Shown here piece by piece: positions 16,326-26,062 of a stretch of 64,000 nt of DNA. The notes under the pieces were generated by a model. It did not search any database. It saw nothing but the letters and a program-made list of their open reading frames with translations, and was not told the origin of the DNA. The stretch covers positions 248,001-312,000 of the forward strand of contig NZ_QKSB01000003.1 of assembly GCF_003234935.1 (NCBI RefSeq), written 5' to 3'. The position numbers and the translations under genes are program-made. Source of the DNA: Putridiphycobacter roseus (GTDB lineage Bacteria > Bacteroidota > Bacteroidia > Flavobacteriales_D > Crocinitomicaceae). Numbering within the stretch: position 1 is the stretch's first letter; every line of letters starts with the position of its first letter.

Positions 16326-17307
16326 AGCCTGCATCTATTAATTCGTGATTATCGACTGAAGTAACCGCATAATTAAATCCTGCGTACACACTATAGGCTC
16401 CAACTTCTCCTTTATTATTCATGGCTAAAAAACCAACTTGCAACCCTTCCATATTTTTATGTTTATTCATTATTCTTTTTACGGCAATCTCACATGCTTC
16501 TTGTGGCGATTTTCCATGTCGCATTAACTCCACCACAGTTGCTGATCCAGCAATTCTGATTACAGCCTCTCCCATTCCTGTCGCACAGGCTCCCCCCACT
16601 TCATTGTCGACAAATAAACCAGCGCCAATAATTGGAGAATCTCCTATCCTACCATGTAATTTATAAGCCCATCCACTGGTGGTACAGGCACCTGAAATAT
16701 TACCTTCAGCATCCATGGCCAACATACCTATTGTATCGTGGTTTTCGCAATTGATTGCTGGTTTTTTTAAATCCTCAGAAGCTTTCCAGTTTTCCCATTC
16801 TAATTTTGCTTCAGCTGTCAATAGGTCAACTTTTGGAAATCCTTTTTCAATGGCAAAATCATAAGCACCTTGTCCCACTAGCATTACATGCGGTGTATCT
16901 TCCATTACTTTTCTTGCAACAGAGATGGGGTGCTCTATGTCCGTCAAACACCCTACAGCACCGCATTCATTTTCATGATTCATGATACAGGCATCTAAGG
17001 TTACCATACCATTTTTATCTGGTAACCCACCAAGTCCAACACTTCTATTATTTTCATCTGATTCTGAAACGCGCACTCCTTTTTCTACAGCATCTAAAGC
17101 AGGTCCATTATTTTTTAGAATCTCCCATGCAGCTTTGTTTGCTGCTAATCCATGGTTCCAAGTAGCTATCACGATCGGTTTTTTTAAAACCGGCATGGTT
17201 GCACCTAATAAAACAGTATGATTTTTTGAGTTTACTTCAACGCAACTCCCCAAGATTAAGGAACCAGCTGTAAAAACAGATTTTTTAAGAAATTTTCTTC
17301 TACTCAT
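16309..17307 (-). CDS. Glycosylasparaginase (N4-(beta-N-acetylglucosaminyl)-L-asparaginase)
   Basis: 332 residues. N-terminal nucleophile hydrolase that cleaves GlcNAc-Asn linkages left after glycoprotein breakdown. The self-processing site and nucleophile is Thr192 in NHDTIGM; the substrate loops GRIGDSPIIGAG and ACATGMGEA follow. The N-terminus S-R-R-K-F-L-K-K with hydrophobic stretch and L-G-S-C looks like a twin-arginine signal with a lipobox, so a folded, exported and possibly lipid-anchored enzyme is expected. The next gene on the strand is a GH20-domain lipoprotein overlapping by 17 bp, in line with glycoprotein degradation. Confidence 0.93.
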   Translation of the reverse strand: MSRRKFLKKSVFTAGSLILGSCVEVNSKNHTVLLGATMPVLKKPIVIATWNHGLAANKAAWEILKNNGPALDAVEKGVRVSESDENNRSVGLGGLPDKNGMVTLDACIMNHENECGAVGCLTDIEHPISVARKVMEDTPHVMLVGQGAYDFAIEKGFPKVDLLTAEAKLEWENWKASEDLKKPAINCENHDTIGMLAMDAEGNISGACTTSGWAYKLHGRIGDSPIIGAGLFVDNEVGGACATGMGEAVIRIAGSATVVELMRHGKSPQEACEIAVKRIMNKHKNMEGLQVGFLAMNNKGEVGAYSVYAGFNYAVTSVDNHELIDAGYEMEW

Positions 17308-17548
17308 TTATTAAAGCTATTATTTGTTTAAACCTATTTAAACAGTTCTATTTCAATACTTAAAACACTATAAAACTACCTTTAAATAACCATAGCATAC
17401 GCACTACCCTTACAAGATAACTTTTTTTTTAGAAGGAAAAATAATTGTTAATAAATTGCCCATTTGGTTCAAAACATGATAAAGATCAGCGGAAGTATCG
17501 ACTAAAAATAATAAATTAGTTCTCAGAAATATTATTTATCTTTAAGAC

Positions 17549-18061
17549 ATGTCTACTATTTTTAATACGCCTCGTTTGGTAGTTCGGCATTTGCAAGTCA
17601 CTGACGAACTGCCTTTTTTTGACTTAATGAGCAATCCTAATGTGATGGATCCTATCCCACAACCAATATTTTCGATTAGAAAAAGTAAGGAAAAACTAAA
17701 CGAATTAATGGCAGGAGATCCTACCGGAGCAAAAATGCTTTGGGCGGTAAGCATTAAAGATTCTAATACTTTGATTGGTATTTGTGGTTACTTAAAAAAT
17801 AACGAGAAAAATCCAGAAATTGCATACCGCTTCCGTGAACAATTCTGGCACCAGGGTTATGGCACTGAAATAGCAGAACACTTGATTGCTTATGGCTTTA
17901 AAAAGTTAAATTTCGATACCATAGATGCGGATGTTGATATCAATAATAAGAATTCAGAAAACATATTGAAACGATTCATGAAACCGGTTAGCGAGTTTTG
18001 GGATGATGAAAACGTATGTTTTAATAGACGCTACCGAATAACTATACCTATCACCAGATAG
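17549..18061 (+). CDS. GNAT-family N-acetyltransferase (RimJ/RimL-like)
   Basis: 170 residues. Begins with the RimJ/L pattern N-T-P-R-L-V-V-R-H-L, and the acetyl-CoA motif is F-R-E-Q-F-W-H-Q-G-Y-G-T-E (about 95-107). The normal tail of the fold is present but the late N-x-x-S segment reads NKNSENILKRF. Substrate unknown; homologues acetylate ribosomal protein N-termini or small amines. It stands alone between two minus-strand genes. Confidence 0.85.
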   Translation: MSTIFNTPRLVVRHLQVTDELPFFDLMSNPNVMDPIPQPIFSIRKSKEKLNELMAGDPTGAKMLWAVSIKDSNTLIGICGYLKNNEKNPEIAYRFREQFWHQGYGTEIAEHLIAYGFKKLNFDTIDADVDINNKNSENILKRFMKPVSEFWDDENVCFNRRYRITIPITR

Positions 18062-18097
18062 ACCATGAGTTAATTACTTATTTATTTTCAACTTTAA

Positions 18098-18898
18098 TTA
18101 TTTCAAACTTTTAACCGCTTCGGTTTTTATCCTGCTTAATTCTTTTAAACTGTCTTGCATATACAAGGCAGGAATTTCACTTAATGCTGTCCCTACGGCA
18201 ACTTCATAGTTTATGTAGTCTTGAAATACAATACCATCAACCACACTTCTATTGTAAGCAGCCCTAAACCTCACACCTCCACCATTGGTAGCGTATTGAT
18301 ACGCTAAATAGTCCAAAGTATTGGTATTTACATTGAACCAATAGTAAAATAAATCATCATGGTCTTCGCCGCCACCTTCTTCACTAAAGGAAACTTCAAT
18401 TACATTATAAACAGTGTCTTTAATAGTAGTAGTCCCTATCCATTTTTTAAAAACTGCGGCATCATTTAATTTATATGGTAAAGTTGCAAAATAAACCACT
18501 GAATTAATGGATTCTCGATATTTACTTTGCTCTTCTTCGCTTAAATCTATTGTTGTTTCATTTACAATTCTTTCAAAACTATCATTATCCATTTTGTCAA
18601 ATATTTTTAAAGAATCCGTTTTATCTAGCCTTGAATACGCAAAATGGTTGGGACTATTCTTAAAAGTGTATATTTTATTTCTAAATGTAAATTGATAATT
18701 AGCACTAGCATACAAATCGCCACCATGCGCCAATATTGACTGTGCAACAATACTATCACCAGTTGATTTAATCTTTGCAATTTCAATACTACTTTGTTGC
18801 TTTGCTGATTCAGGATTACCTGCTTTTTCATTTGAACAGCTTACGGTAATAGAAATTAGAAGAAAAGATGCAAAAATAAGTTTAATAAAAGATGTCAT
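18098..18898 (-). CDS. DUF6503-like lipoprotein
   Basis: 266 residues. Signal peptide ending in a lipobox-like T-V-S-C (Cys about 21). The mature part starts with the pattern I-L-A-H-G-G-D-L-Y-A-S-A-N-Y-Q-F-T-F-R-N-K, which matches a Bacteroidota lipoprotein family of unknown function (DUF6503), and contains F-N-V-N-T-N-T-L-D-Y-L-A-Y, a beta-rich repeat typical of LolA/outer-membrane lipoprotein-like folds. Single gene; the lpdA terminator lies just upstream of it. Confidence 0.7.
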   Translation of the reverse strand: MTSFIKLIFASFLLISITVSCSNEKAGNPESAKQQSSIEIAKIKSTGDSIVAQSILAHGGDLYASANYQFTFRNKIYTFKNSPNHFAYSRLDKTDSLKIFDKMDNDSFERIVNETTIDLSEEEQSKYRESINSVVYFATLPYKLNDAAVFKKWIGTTTIKDTVYNVIEVSFSEEGGGEDHDDLFYYWFNVNTNTLDYLAYQYATNGGGVRFRAAYNRSVVDGIVFQDYINYEVAVGTALSEIPALYMQDSLKELSRIKTEAVKSLK

Positions 18899-18976
18899 AG
18901 TACTGCTTTTTAATGTAGTCGCAAAAATAATAATTCCCTTACCTAAAACAGGTACAATAAATCATAAAATAACAAA

Positions 18977-19005
18977 AAAGTCCTGACAATAAATGTCAGG
19001 ACTTT
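18977..19005 (-). terminator. Rho-independent terminator of the valS-lpdA transcript
   Basis: AAAGTCCTGACA and TGTCAGGACTTT form a perfect 12-bp stem with loop ATAAA; the minus strand continues into a run of six T. It lies about 60 nt after the lpdA stop codon. Confidence 0.9.
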
Positions 19006-19038
19006 AACTTATGTATATCTCTTTTATCTGTTGAATTA

Positions 19039-19059
19039 CCTGACGATAAATATCAGGAC
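19039..19059 (-). repeat. Weaker copy of the lpdA terminator hairpin
   Basis: CCTGACGATAAATATCAGG repeats the core of the adjacent terminator (CCTGACAATAAATGTCAGG) with two changes, one of which breaks the inner stem, leaving 5 bp. It lies 7 nt after the lpdA stop. It looks like a duplicated and decayed terminator. Confidence 0.55.
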
Positions 19060-19065
19060 ATGAAC

Positions 19066-20466
19066 CTATAAGTGAATTGGTCTGTTATCCGTTGCCGCCA
19101 TAGCTGCTTCTCTGACCGCTTCAGTAAAAGTTGGGTGTGGGTGTGATATTCTAGAAATATCTTCTGCAGAAGCTCTAAATTCCATTGCTGTAACTGCTTC
19201 CATGATCATATCAGCTGCTCTAGCACCAATCATATGAACACCTAACACTTCATCTGTAGCTTCATCCGCCAATATTTTCACAAACCCCATCACATCCATA
19301 CTTGCTCTAGCTCTACCTAATGCTTTAAAAGGAAAAGAACCCACTTTATATTTAACACCAGCCGCTTTTAATTGCTCTTCTGTTTGTCCAACAGCTGCTA
19401 CTTCTGGCCAAGTATAAACAACACCTGGAATTAAATTATAGTCAATATGTGGTTTTTGTCCAGCTAAAAATTCGGCAACATATGTACCTTCTTCTTCAGC
19501 TTTGTGCGCTAACATGGCACCTTTTACCACATCTCCAATCGCGAAAATGTTTGGAATATTTGTTTGTAAATGATCATTTGTCTCCACCATTCCTCTATCC
19601 GTTACTTTTACACCTGCATTCTCTAATCCTAAACCTGCAGTATAAGGCTTTCTACCAACAGCAACTAAGCAATAATCTCCTTCTAAAACAACTTCCTCAT
19701 CTTTTTTATTCAAGGCAGTCACTCTTACACCATTACCGGTATTTTCAACTTTTTGAACTTTTGTTTTCAAATGAAATTTGAATCCTTCTTTTTTCAATAC
19801 TTTAGTTAATTCTTTACCTAAAGAACGGTCCATTGTAGGGATAATTGAATCTGCAAATTCTAACACTTCTACTTCCGTACCAAGACGCGCATATACCGAA
19901 CCTAATTCAAGTCCAATTACACCACCACCGATTACGATAAGACGTTTTGGAATTTCTTTTAGCACCAAAGCTTCAGTTGAAGTAATGATTCTATCTTTAT
20001 CTGGTTCCATTCCTGGAAAATAATTAGGTTTAGAACCAGTAGCAATGATAATATTTTTTGCTTCCAAAACAGTTTCTTCTCCTTTATCGTTCACCACTTT
20101 AACATGTGTAGCGTCAACAAAAGATCCAAGACCTGTATGTACATCAATTTTATTTTTATCCATTAAGTAGCTCACCCCTGCACATGTCTGCGCTACAACA
20201 TCCGCTTTACGCTGAATCATTTGTTCGAGGTTAGCTTTTAAATTATCTAATTCAATACCATGTTTGGTAAAATTATGTTTTGCATTAAAATAATGTTCTG
20301 AAGAATCTAACAATGCTTTTGAAGGAATACAACCAACATTCAAACAAGTACCACCTAAAGTGTCATACTTTTCTATAATTGCTGTTTTAAAACCTAATTG
20401 GGCAAATCTTATGGCACTAACATATCCACCAGGTCCAGAACCGATTATCACTACATCATATTTCAT
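19066..20466 (-). CDS. lpdA: Dihydrolipoyl dehydrogenase (E3)
   Basis: 466 residues. Flavoprotein that reoxidises lipoamide for pyruvate, 2-oxoglutarate and branched-chain dehydrogenases and glycine cleavage. FAD motif GSGPGGYVSA (9-18), redox disulfide Cys41/Cys46 in GGTCLNVGC, NAD motif near residue 180 (V-I-G-G-G-V-I-G-L-E), and the catalytic His444/Glu449 in HPHPTFTE. It lies 18 bp after valS on the same strand and probably shares its transcript. Two related hairpins follow the stop. Confidence 0.96.
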   Translation of the reverse strand: MKYDVVIIGSGPGGYVSAIRFAQLGFKTAIIEKYDTLGGTCLNVGCIPSKALLDSSEHYFNAKHNFTKHGIELDNLKANLEQMIQRKADVVAQTCAGVSYLMDKNKIDVHTGLGSFVDATHVKVVNDKGEETVLEAKNIIIATGSKPNYFPGMEPDKDRIITSTEALVLKEIPKRLIVIGGGVIGLELGSVYARLGTEVEVLEFADSIIPTMDRSLGKELTKVLKKEGFKFHLKTKVQKVENTGNGVRVTALNKKDEEVVLEGDYCLVAVGRKPYTAGLGLENAGVKVTDRGMVETNDHLQTNIPNIFAIGDVVKGAMLAHKAEEEGTYVAEFLAGQKPHIDYNLIPGVVYTWPEVAAVGQTEEQLKAAGVKYKVGSFPFKALGRARASMDVMGFVKILADEATDEVLGVHMIGARAADMIMEAVTAMEFRASAEDISRISHPHPTFTEAVREAAMAATDNRPIHL

Positions 20467-20484
20467 AATTTATTTTTTTTAAAA

Positions 20485-23115
20485 TTATTTTGCCAATTCG
20501 GCAATTTTAGTTTCTAATATTTTTATTTTTTCAGAAGCATCTTTTTCTTTATTCTTCTCATTAGTCACCACCTGTTCGGGTGCACCAGCTACAAATCTTT
20601 CGTTGCTCAATTTCTTTTGCACGGATGCTAAGAAACCTTTGGTATACTCTAATTCTGACTTTAATTTTTCCACTTCCGCTTCCACGTCAATTTCTTCTCC
20701 AAAAGGTACGAAATACTCATTGTTTTTAGCAATAAATGAAAAGGCATTACCTACTTTCTCGTCTACATAGTCGAACTTAGTCAAATTACCAATTTTTCGA
20801 ATAACTGCATCAAAAGACTTATCCATTTCGCTATTGGCTTTCACCATCAACTCTACCGGAATTTTATTTGCTATATTATTTTCTTTTCTAATATTTCTAA
20901 TGTTGGAAATCACTTCACACGCATTATCAAACTTATCAATATTGTTTTGATCAAAAGCTTGTGCTGTTGGCCATTTTTCAATAATGATATCCTCTCCGTC
21001 TGCTCTATCTGCTAATAAATGCCAAATTTCTTCGGTAATAAAAGGCGTGAATGGTTGCATAATCTTCAAGATTTCTTCAAAAAACTTGATGGTAGCATTT
21101 AATGTTGCTTGGTCAATAGGTTGTTGATAACCTGGCTTTATAATCTCTAAATACCAAGAACAGAAATCATCCCAAACCAATTTATAGGTACTCATCAATG
21201 CATCAGAAATCCTAAATTTCTCAAAATGATCGTTGATGGTATGTAAAGTCGCTTGAAATTTATTTTCAAACCATTCAATTCCTTTTTTACTTGATTCTGG
21301 TTGTTCAATATCTTGAACAGTCCAACTTTTTACCAAGCGAAAAGCATTCCAAACTTTATTCGAAAAGTTTCTTCCTTGCTCACATTGTGAAGTATCAAAA
21401 GGTAAATCATTTCCGGCTGGAGAAGATATTAAAATACCTACTCTTACTCCGTCCGCTCCATATTCATCAATCAAACTCAAAGGGTCGGGTGAATTGCCTA
21501 AAGATTTAGACATTTTACGGCCTAACTTATCTCTTACAATACCTGTATAATATACATTTTTAAAAGGCGCTTCTCCCATATACTCATACCCAGCCATAAT
21601 CATTCTAGCCACCCAGAAAAACATAATTTCAGGAGCTGTTACTAAATCGTTAGTTGGATAGTAATACTTAATTTCTGCATTTCCTGGATCAGTTAAACCA
21701 TTAAATGAAGATATTGGCCATAACCAAGATGAGAACCAAGTATCTAATACGTCTTCATCTTGTTTTAAATCAGCTGCAGTAAAAGTTTTTCCTGCTTTTT
21801 CATTCGCTGCTACAATTGCTTCTTCCACCGTTTTAGCGATTACGAAATCATTTTCTCCCTTGCCAAAATACCAAGCTGGAATTCTATGTCCCCACCACAA
21901 TTGACGAGAGATACACCAATCGTTAATGTTCTCCATCCAGTGACGGTAAGTATTTTTTAAATTATCGGGATGAAATTTAATGGTCCCATTCATTACATTC
22001 TCTAATGCAGGTTCCGCTAATTGTTTCATATCGACAAACCATTGTAAAGAAAGCTTTGGTTCAATTGGCACATCTGTTCTTTCAGAATAACCGACCTTAT
22101 TGATATGGTCTTCTACTTTCACCATGTAACCAGAAGCTTCTAATTCTTTTGAAATTGCTTTTCTAACTTCAAATCGGTCTTGCCCTTCATAATGCAAACC
22201 ATGTTTATTTAACAAACCTTCGTCAGTTAAGATATCAATCGTTTCTAGGTTGTGTCGTTTACCTAATTCATAATCATTTTCGTCGTGTGCGGGGGTTACT
22301 TTTAAGCAACCTGTACCAAACTCCATCTCTACATAATCATCAAAAATAATAGGAATGGAACGGTTTGCTATTGGCACAATTGCTCTCTTACCTTTCAAAT
22401 TGGCATAACGTGCATCATTTGGATTAACGCAGATAGCTGAATCACCCAAAATTGTCTCGGGACGTGTAGTTGCAATGGTCAACCATTCATCATTCGTTCC
22501 TTCAATTTTATAACGAACATGGTATAATTTTGAATTTACTTCTTTGTGAATTACCTCTTCATTCGACAAGGCTGTTTGCGCAGCAGGATCCCAATTGATC
22601 ATACGAATTCCACGGTAAATTTTTCCTTTATTGTATAAATCGACAAAAGTATCGATTACAGATTCAGAATATTCTGGATTCATGGTAAACTCAGTACGAT
22701 CCCAATCGCAAGAGGCACCTAATTTTTTCAATTGTTCCAAGATAATTCCACCGTATTTATCTTTCCAATCCATGGCGTGACCCAAAAATTCTTCACGAGA
22801 CAAGTCAGACTTTTTTATACCTTCTTTTCTCAATTTCTGCACTACTTTTGCTTCCGTAGCAATAGAAGCGTGATCGGTACCAGGTACCCAACAAGCATTC
22901 TTACCTTCCATTCTTGCTTTTCTCACCAAAACATCTTGGATGGTGTTATTCAACATATGTCCCATGTGTAATACACCGGTAACATTTGGAGGTGGAATCA
23001 TTACAGTGTAAGGCTCACGATCGTCTGGTTCTGAGTGAAAATATCGTTTTTCTAACCAATGTGCGTACCATTTTGATTCGGCTTCTTGTGAATTATAGGC
23101 TTTTGGAATTTCCAT
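20485..23115 (-). CDS. valS: Valyl-tRNA synthetase
   Basis: 876 residues. Class I synthetase: [13 protein letters not shown] with HMGH at 50-53, the K-M-S-K-S motif in the segment [10 protein letters not shown], the editing domain between them ([10 protein letters not shown]) and the C-terminal coiled-coil arm (about 805-876) typical of ValRS. A candidate TAAATTTG promoter box lies 30 nt upstream. lpdA follows after 18 bp. Confidence 0.97.
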   Translation of the reverse strand: MEIPKAYNSQEAESKWYAHWLEKRYFHSEPDDREPYTVMIPPPNVTGVLHMGHMLNNTIQDVLVRKARMEGKNACWVPGTDHASIATEAKVVQKLRKEGIKKSDLSREEFLGHAMDWKDKYGGIILEQLKKLGASCDWDRTEFTMNPEYSESVIDTFVDLYNKGKIYRGIRMINWDPAAQTALSNEEVIHKEVNSKLYHVRYKIEGTNDEWLTIATTRPETILGDSAICVNPNDARYANLKGKRAIVPIANRSIPIIFDDYVEMEFGTGCLKVTPAHDENDYELGKRHNLETIDILTDEGLLNKHGLHYEGQDRFEVRKAISKELEASGYMVKVEDHINKVGYSERTDVPIEPKLSLQWFVDMKQLAEPALENVMNGTIKFHPDNLKNTYRHWMENINDWCISRQLWWGHRIPAWYFGKGENDFVIAKTVEEAIVAANEKAGKTFTAADLKQDEDVLDTWFSSWLWPISSFNGLTDPGNAEIKYYYPTNDLVTAPEIMFFWVARMIMAGYEYMGEAPFKNVYYTGIVRDKLGRKMSKSLGNSPDPLSLIDEYGADGVRVGILISSPAGNDLPFDTSQCEQGRNFSNKVWNAFRLVKSWTVQDIEQPESSKKGIEWFENKFQATLHTINDHFEKFRISDALMSTYKLVWDDFCSWYLEIIKPGYQQPIDQATLNATIKFFEEILKIMQPFTPFITEEIWHLLADRADGEDIIIEKWPTAQAFDQNNIDKFDNACEVISNIRNIRKENNIANKIPVELMVKANSEMDKSFDAVIRKIGNLTKFDYVDEKVGNAFSFIAKNNEYFVPFGEEIDVEAEVEKLKSELEYTKGFLASVQKKLSNERFVAGAPEQVVTNEKNKEKDASEKIKILETKIAELAK

Positions 23116-23144
23116 GTATTTGTTTCTGTCTTAAAAATAGACCA

Positions 23145-23152
23145 CAAATTTA
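23145..23152 (-). promoter_or_regulatory. Candidate -7 box of the valS promoter
   Basis: TAAATTTG on the minus strand fits TAnnTTTG and would place the transcript start about 24 nt before the valS ATG. A -33 element is not evident. Confidence 0.4.
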
Positions 23153-23268
23153 ATTAATTTTTTGGAAGAAATTCTAATAATTTAGGACTTAAAAAGTACT
23201 GTTGTTGACATTGTGATAATACTGGACAGCCAGCTCAGTTTATTTTTCAAAACATTTACTAAAAGAGT

Positions 23269-23961
23269 TCAATCAATACTTATATTCAAAAACGACACTT
23301 TTTGTTTGTGATATAAGTTTATGTCTTTTGGAAAACTATCAAGCATTACCCAAGGTTGAGCGACAAGGTTGGCTGCACTTGTTTTAGAATATTCGACACT
23401 GAAAGATAAACTTTTGTTAGATGGTACCGAAAATTCAGGACTGAATACTAAGGGTTTAGAATTCGGAGTGGTATTCATATATTCTACATATGTCGAGTCG
23501 TATGTTTTTATTAAGAGCCTAATTCGACTTACCTCGTCATTATTAATTGTTATTCTGGTCTTTACTAGAGATGCTGGCAATAAATGTACTTTTGGAAGCA
23601 ACACTTTTCCTAAAGCAAAATTATCCAAGTTATATTCAACTTCACTCCTTAGGTAAAAACTTTTACTCACCACTAATCTCCCTTTCGAGAAACCTTTAGA
23701 AATTAGAGAGTCTTCTACAAAATGTTTGTAACCTCCTAAACTATCAGTTTCAACGAAACTTGCATACGGATTTTTCCAGTTATGTTCAAGCAACAATTCT
23801 GCTGTGGCATTCTCAAGAGGTAATTTTGATGAATCATTTAATACTTGACCTACAACTTCATAGCAAATATCACTACATACATTTGTTTCAATAAAATTCT
23901 TTTTCTTGATGCACCCAAAAGTGAAAAGAAGTAATAAACAAGTTCCAATAACTTTTATCAT
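23269..23961 (-). CDS. Lipoprotein of unknown function
   Basis: 230 residues from ATG 23961 (an in-frame ATG at 23967 adds two). Signal peptide with lipobox F-G-C at about residue 17, then K-K-K and a C-S-D-I-C pair (Cys29, Cys33), then a carboxypeptidase-regulatory-like stretch (V-V-G-Q-V-L-N-D-S-S-K-L-P-L-E-N-A-T), the usual start of a CarboxypepD_reg-type beta sandwich. No family is recognised further on. A truncated paralogue lies directly upstream on the same strand. Confidence 0.7.
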   Translation of the reverse strand: MIKVIGTCLLLLFTFGCIKKKNFIETNVCSDICYEVVGQVLNDSSKLPLENATAELLLEHNWKNPYASFVETDSLGGYKHFVEDSLISKGFSKGRLVVSKSFYLRSEVEYNLDNFALGKVLLPKVHLLPASLVKTRITINNDEVSRIRLLIKTYDSTYVEYMNTTPNSKPLVFSPEFSVPSNKSLSFSVEYSKTSAANLVAQPWVMLDSFPKDINLYHKQKVSFLNISID

Positions 23962-24003
23962 ATCCAAATTTACTAAAAATCACACTTAAAGTATCTAATA
24001 ATG

Positions 24004-24150
24004 CTATAAAATCAAATAAGAATCATCCAATACTCTACCCGCAATTATGTAACACCCAGCCTTGCAATCATCCTGTTCGATATAGTGATTTTTCACACAG
24101 CCCCCAAGAAAGAAGCAACCTATGATAAATAATGTTACAAATTTTAACAT
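24004..24150 (-). pseudogene. Truncated tandem copy of the neighbouring lipoprotein
   Basis: A 48-codon frame starting MLKFVTLFIIGCFFLGGCVK and ending at a TAG. It parallels the start of the next gene position by position: lipobox cysteine, V-K-N-H-Y-I-E against I-K-K-K-N-F-I-E, the two further cysteines (D-C-K-A-G-C-Y against V-C-S-D-I-C-Y) and G-R-V-L-D-D-S against G-Q-V-L-N-D-S. The match stops where the frame ends, and the C-terminal three quarters are missing. This is a partial tandem duplication; a functional short lipopeptide is less likely but not excluded. Confidence 0.7.
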
Positions 24151-24210
24151 ATTCAAAAGTAAGTAATTTATAACACAATGTATTAACGCAATGTTAACTT
24201 TTTAAACGCT

Positions 24211-24498
24211 TTACATCTCCTCCACAGTCCAAGCCCCTGCTTTATCCGCAAACCAATTTTTTACCGTTGGCCAAATTTGACCAAATGTTTCGGTATGTCG
24301 ATAATTATTTAAATCAACTTCCGAATCCCATTGGCTATAAGTGAAAAACACCCCCGTTTCCCCTTTTTCTTTTAACAACTTTACGCCACGACAACCAGGT
24401 TGACCAGCAACTTTACTTTTAATGGTTAAGAAATAAGCTTCAAACGCTGCAGCATGTTCTGGCTTAAAGGACATTTTTACGATACGAGTAATGGACAT
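24211..24498 (-). CDS. Antibiotic biosynthesis monooxygenase (ABM) domain protein
   Basis: 95 residues. Single ferredoxin-like ABM domain: R-I-V-K-M-S-F-K-P-E-H near the start, G-C-R-G-V-K-L-L and F-F-T-Y-S-Q-W-D-S in the middle, and H-x-E-T-F-G-x-x-W-P at the end. Relatives are cofactor-free quinol monooxygenases or heme-degrading proteins; many are uncharacterised. Single gene. Confidence 0.85.
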   Translation of the reverse strand: MSITRIVKMSFKPEHAAAFEAYFLTIKSKVAGQPGCRGVKLLKEKGETGVFFTYSQWDSEVDLNNYRHTETFGQIWPTVKNWFADKAGAWTVEEM

Positions 24499-24670
24499 AT
24501 TTTTGATTTTTCAACAAAGTTAAATAAAAGTAGCAAGAGAAATGCAGTAATATGCAAGTAGGAAGTTAAACGTTATGCCATTTTAATAAAGGCGTAATTG
24601 GATGTGCCCCTACTTTATCTCAAATCCATCTACAAAATACACAATCACTAAATTTTGTTATTTTTACGGC

Positions 24671-25354
24671 ATGGATAAAACCAAATACCTTCTTGAACAA
24701 TTTTACAAGCACATTTCTGACAATAAAAAAGAAAAATTTGCAACGAATATTGAACATAGAACCAGACACGTTACAGTTGTACTAGAAAACCTTTTCCAGC
24801 CCCATAATGCCAGCGCGGTATTACGTTCTTGCGATTGTTTTGGGATTCAAGATGCCCACATTATTGAGAATTACAATAAGTATGAAGTAAATCCTGACAT
24901 TGATATGGGAGCTTCGAAATGGTTAAACACCTATAAATATAAAAATTCTGAGCACAATACTTTAGAAGCTATTCAGCATTTAAAGGCAAAAGGTTATAAA
25001 ATTGTTGCCACCACGCCACATACCAACGATTGCATGATTGACGAACTACCCATTGACGCACCCGTTGCTTTAATGTTTGGGACTGAATTAGGTGGATTAA
25101 CTGATATCGCTTTAGAACATGCAGATGCATTCGTCAAATTACCAATGTATGGCTTTACAGAAAGTTACAACATCTCAGTTTCTGTTGCGCTGGCCTTATT
25201 TAGCGTTACAGAGCGTATGCGAAAATCAGCGGATATTAATTGGCAGCTATCTGAAACGGAGAAAAACGAAATTTTACTTAGCTGGACAAAAAAAGTAGTT
25301 AAACATGCCAAAAAGGTAGAAGACATTTACTTAAGTAAACTAGAGGAAGAATAA
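24671..25354 (+). CDS. TrmH-family tRNA/rRNA 2'-O-methyltransferase
   Basis: 227 residues from ATG 24671; the frame is open further upstream but MDKTKYLLEQF is the natural start. SPOUT/TrmH motifs: N-A-S-A-V-L-R-S-C-D (motif 1, about 45-54), L-M-F-G-T-E-L-G-G-L (motif 2) and Y-N-I-S-V-S-V-A-L-A-L-F (motif 3). The short C-terminal helical tail resembles tRNA (guanosine-18) methyltransferases, so G18 of tRNA is the likely target. Two paralogous unknown genes follow on the same strand. Confidence 0.88.
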   Translation: MDKTKYLLEQFYKHISDNKKEKFATNIEHRTRHVTVVLENLFQPHNASAVLRSCDCFGIQDAHIIENYNKYEVNPDIDMGASKWLNTYKYKNSEHNTLEAIQHLKAKGYKIVATTPHTNDCMIDELPIDAPVALMFGTELGGLTDIALEHADAFVKLPMYGFTESYNISVSVALALFSVTERMRKSADINWQLSETEKNEILLSWTKKVVKHAKKVEDIYLSKLEEE

Positions 25355-25422
25355 AAATATCGTAATACATAATGATTCTACGCAAATTATTAGTTATATT
25401 TAAGATATAACAAGAAATCCCC

Positions 25423-25902
25423 ATGGTAAAAAAAATAACTCGGAAAAAGAGTGAAAATGAACACAAAGTAGTAACTGTTAATGCTTATGAAAATGATTAT
25501 TTTTATTTTTTAAGACAGGAACACCTAAGGACCTATGAAGTAAAATATAAACCTTCAGCATATGACATTTATAACACAGCCGAAAATCAAGAGATTACCG
25601 ATTTAATTATATTTTATATTAAAGAACAAATCAAAGCAGGGTATCGTTACAAGTCGATTATTATCAACACCATAGAAGGCGGCACTACCATTGCCCAAAA
25701 ATCACAAGAGTATATCCATAAAGTACTCTATCCTTTTCTACTCGCTCAAAACATTCAGAATAAATTATATTGTTTAGGTGAAGAAGTTATTTCTAAACTA
25801 TCCATAACCTTAACAGCTGAAACTGCTGACAGTAAAAAGTTTAATAATCAATTTTTTGCTACACATGATGCCTGTGTTCACTACATTAAAAACAACTTAT
25901 AA
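25423..25902 (+). CDS. Unknown protein, first of a tandem paralogous pair (STAS-like pattern)
   Basis: 159 residues, soluble, basic N-terminus (K-K-I-T-R-K-K). It shares a layout with the next gene: Y-x-x-x-F-R/L-R-x-E-x-L-x-x-Y/F-E-V/I-K-Y, I-K-x-Q-I/L-x-A-G-Y/F-x-Y, N-x-I/L-x-G-G, P-F and I-Q-N-K-L/I-Y-C. The alternation of strands and helices and the closing F-F-A-T-H-D-A-C-V-H-Y-I-K resemble small Bacteroidota STAS/SpoIIAA-like proteins, but this is a pattern judgement. It lies 68 bp after the TrmH gene. Confidence 0.6.
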   Translation: MVKKITRKKSENEHKVVTVNAYENDYFYFLRQEHLRTYEVKYKPSAYDIYNTAENQEITDLIIFYIKEQIKAGYRYKSIIINTIEGGTTIAQKSQEYIHKVLYPFLLAQNIQNKLYCLGEEVISKLSITLTAETADSKKFNNQFFATHDACVHYIKNNL

Positions 25903-26062
25903 CTTCTAGGTAAATACCCCAGTTAATAACACTATATTTGCGGCCTAATTCTATTTAAGGTCCTGCATTTTAATATCCAATTTACACCAAGAACTACTTT
26001 TAGGTATAATGCTGTTTACTTAAATATACATCCATATAAAGTTATTTATTAAAACAATACCT

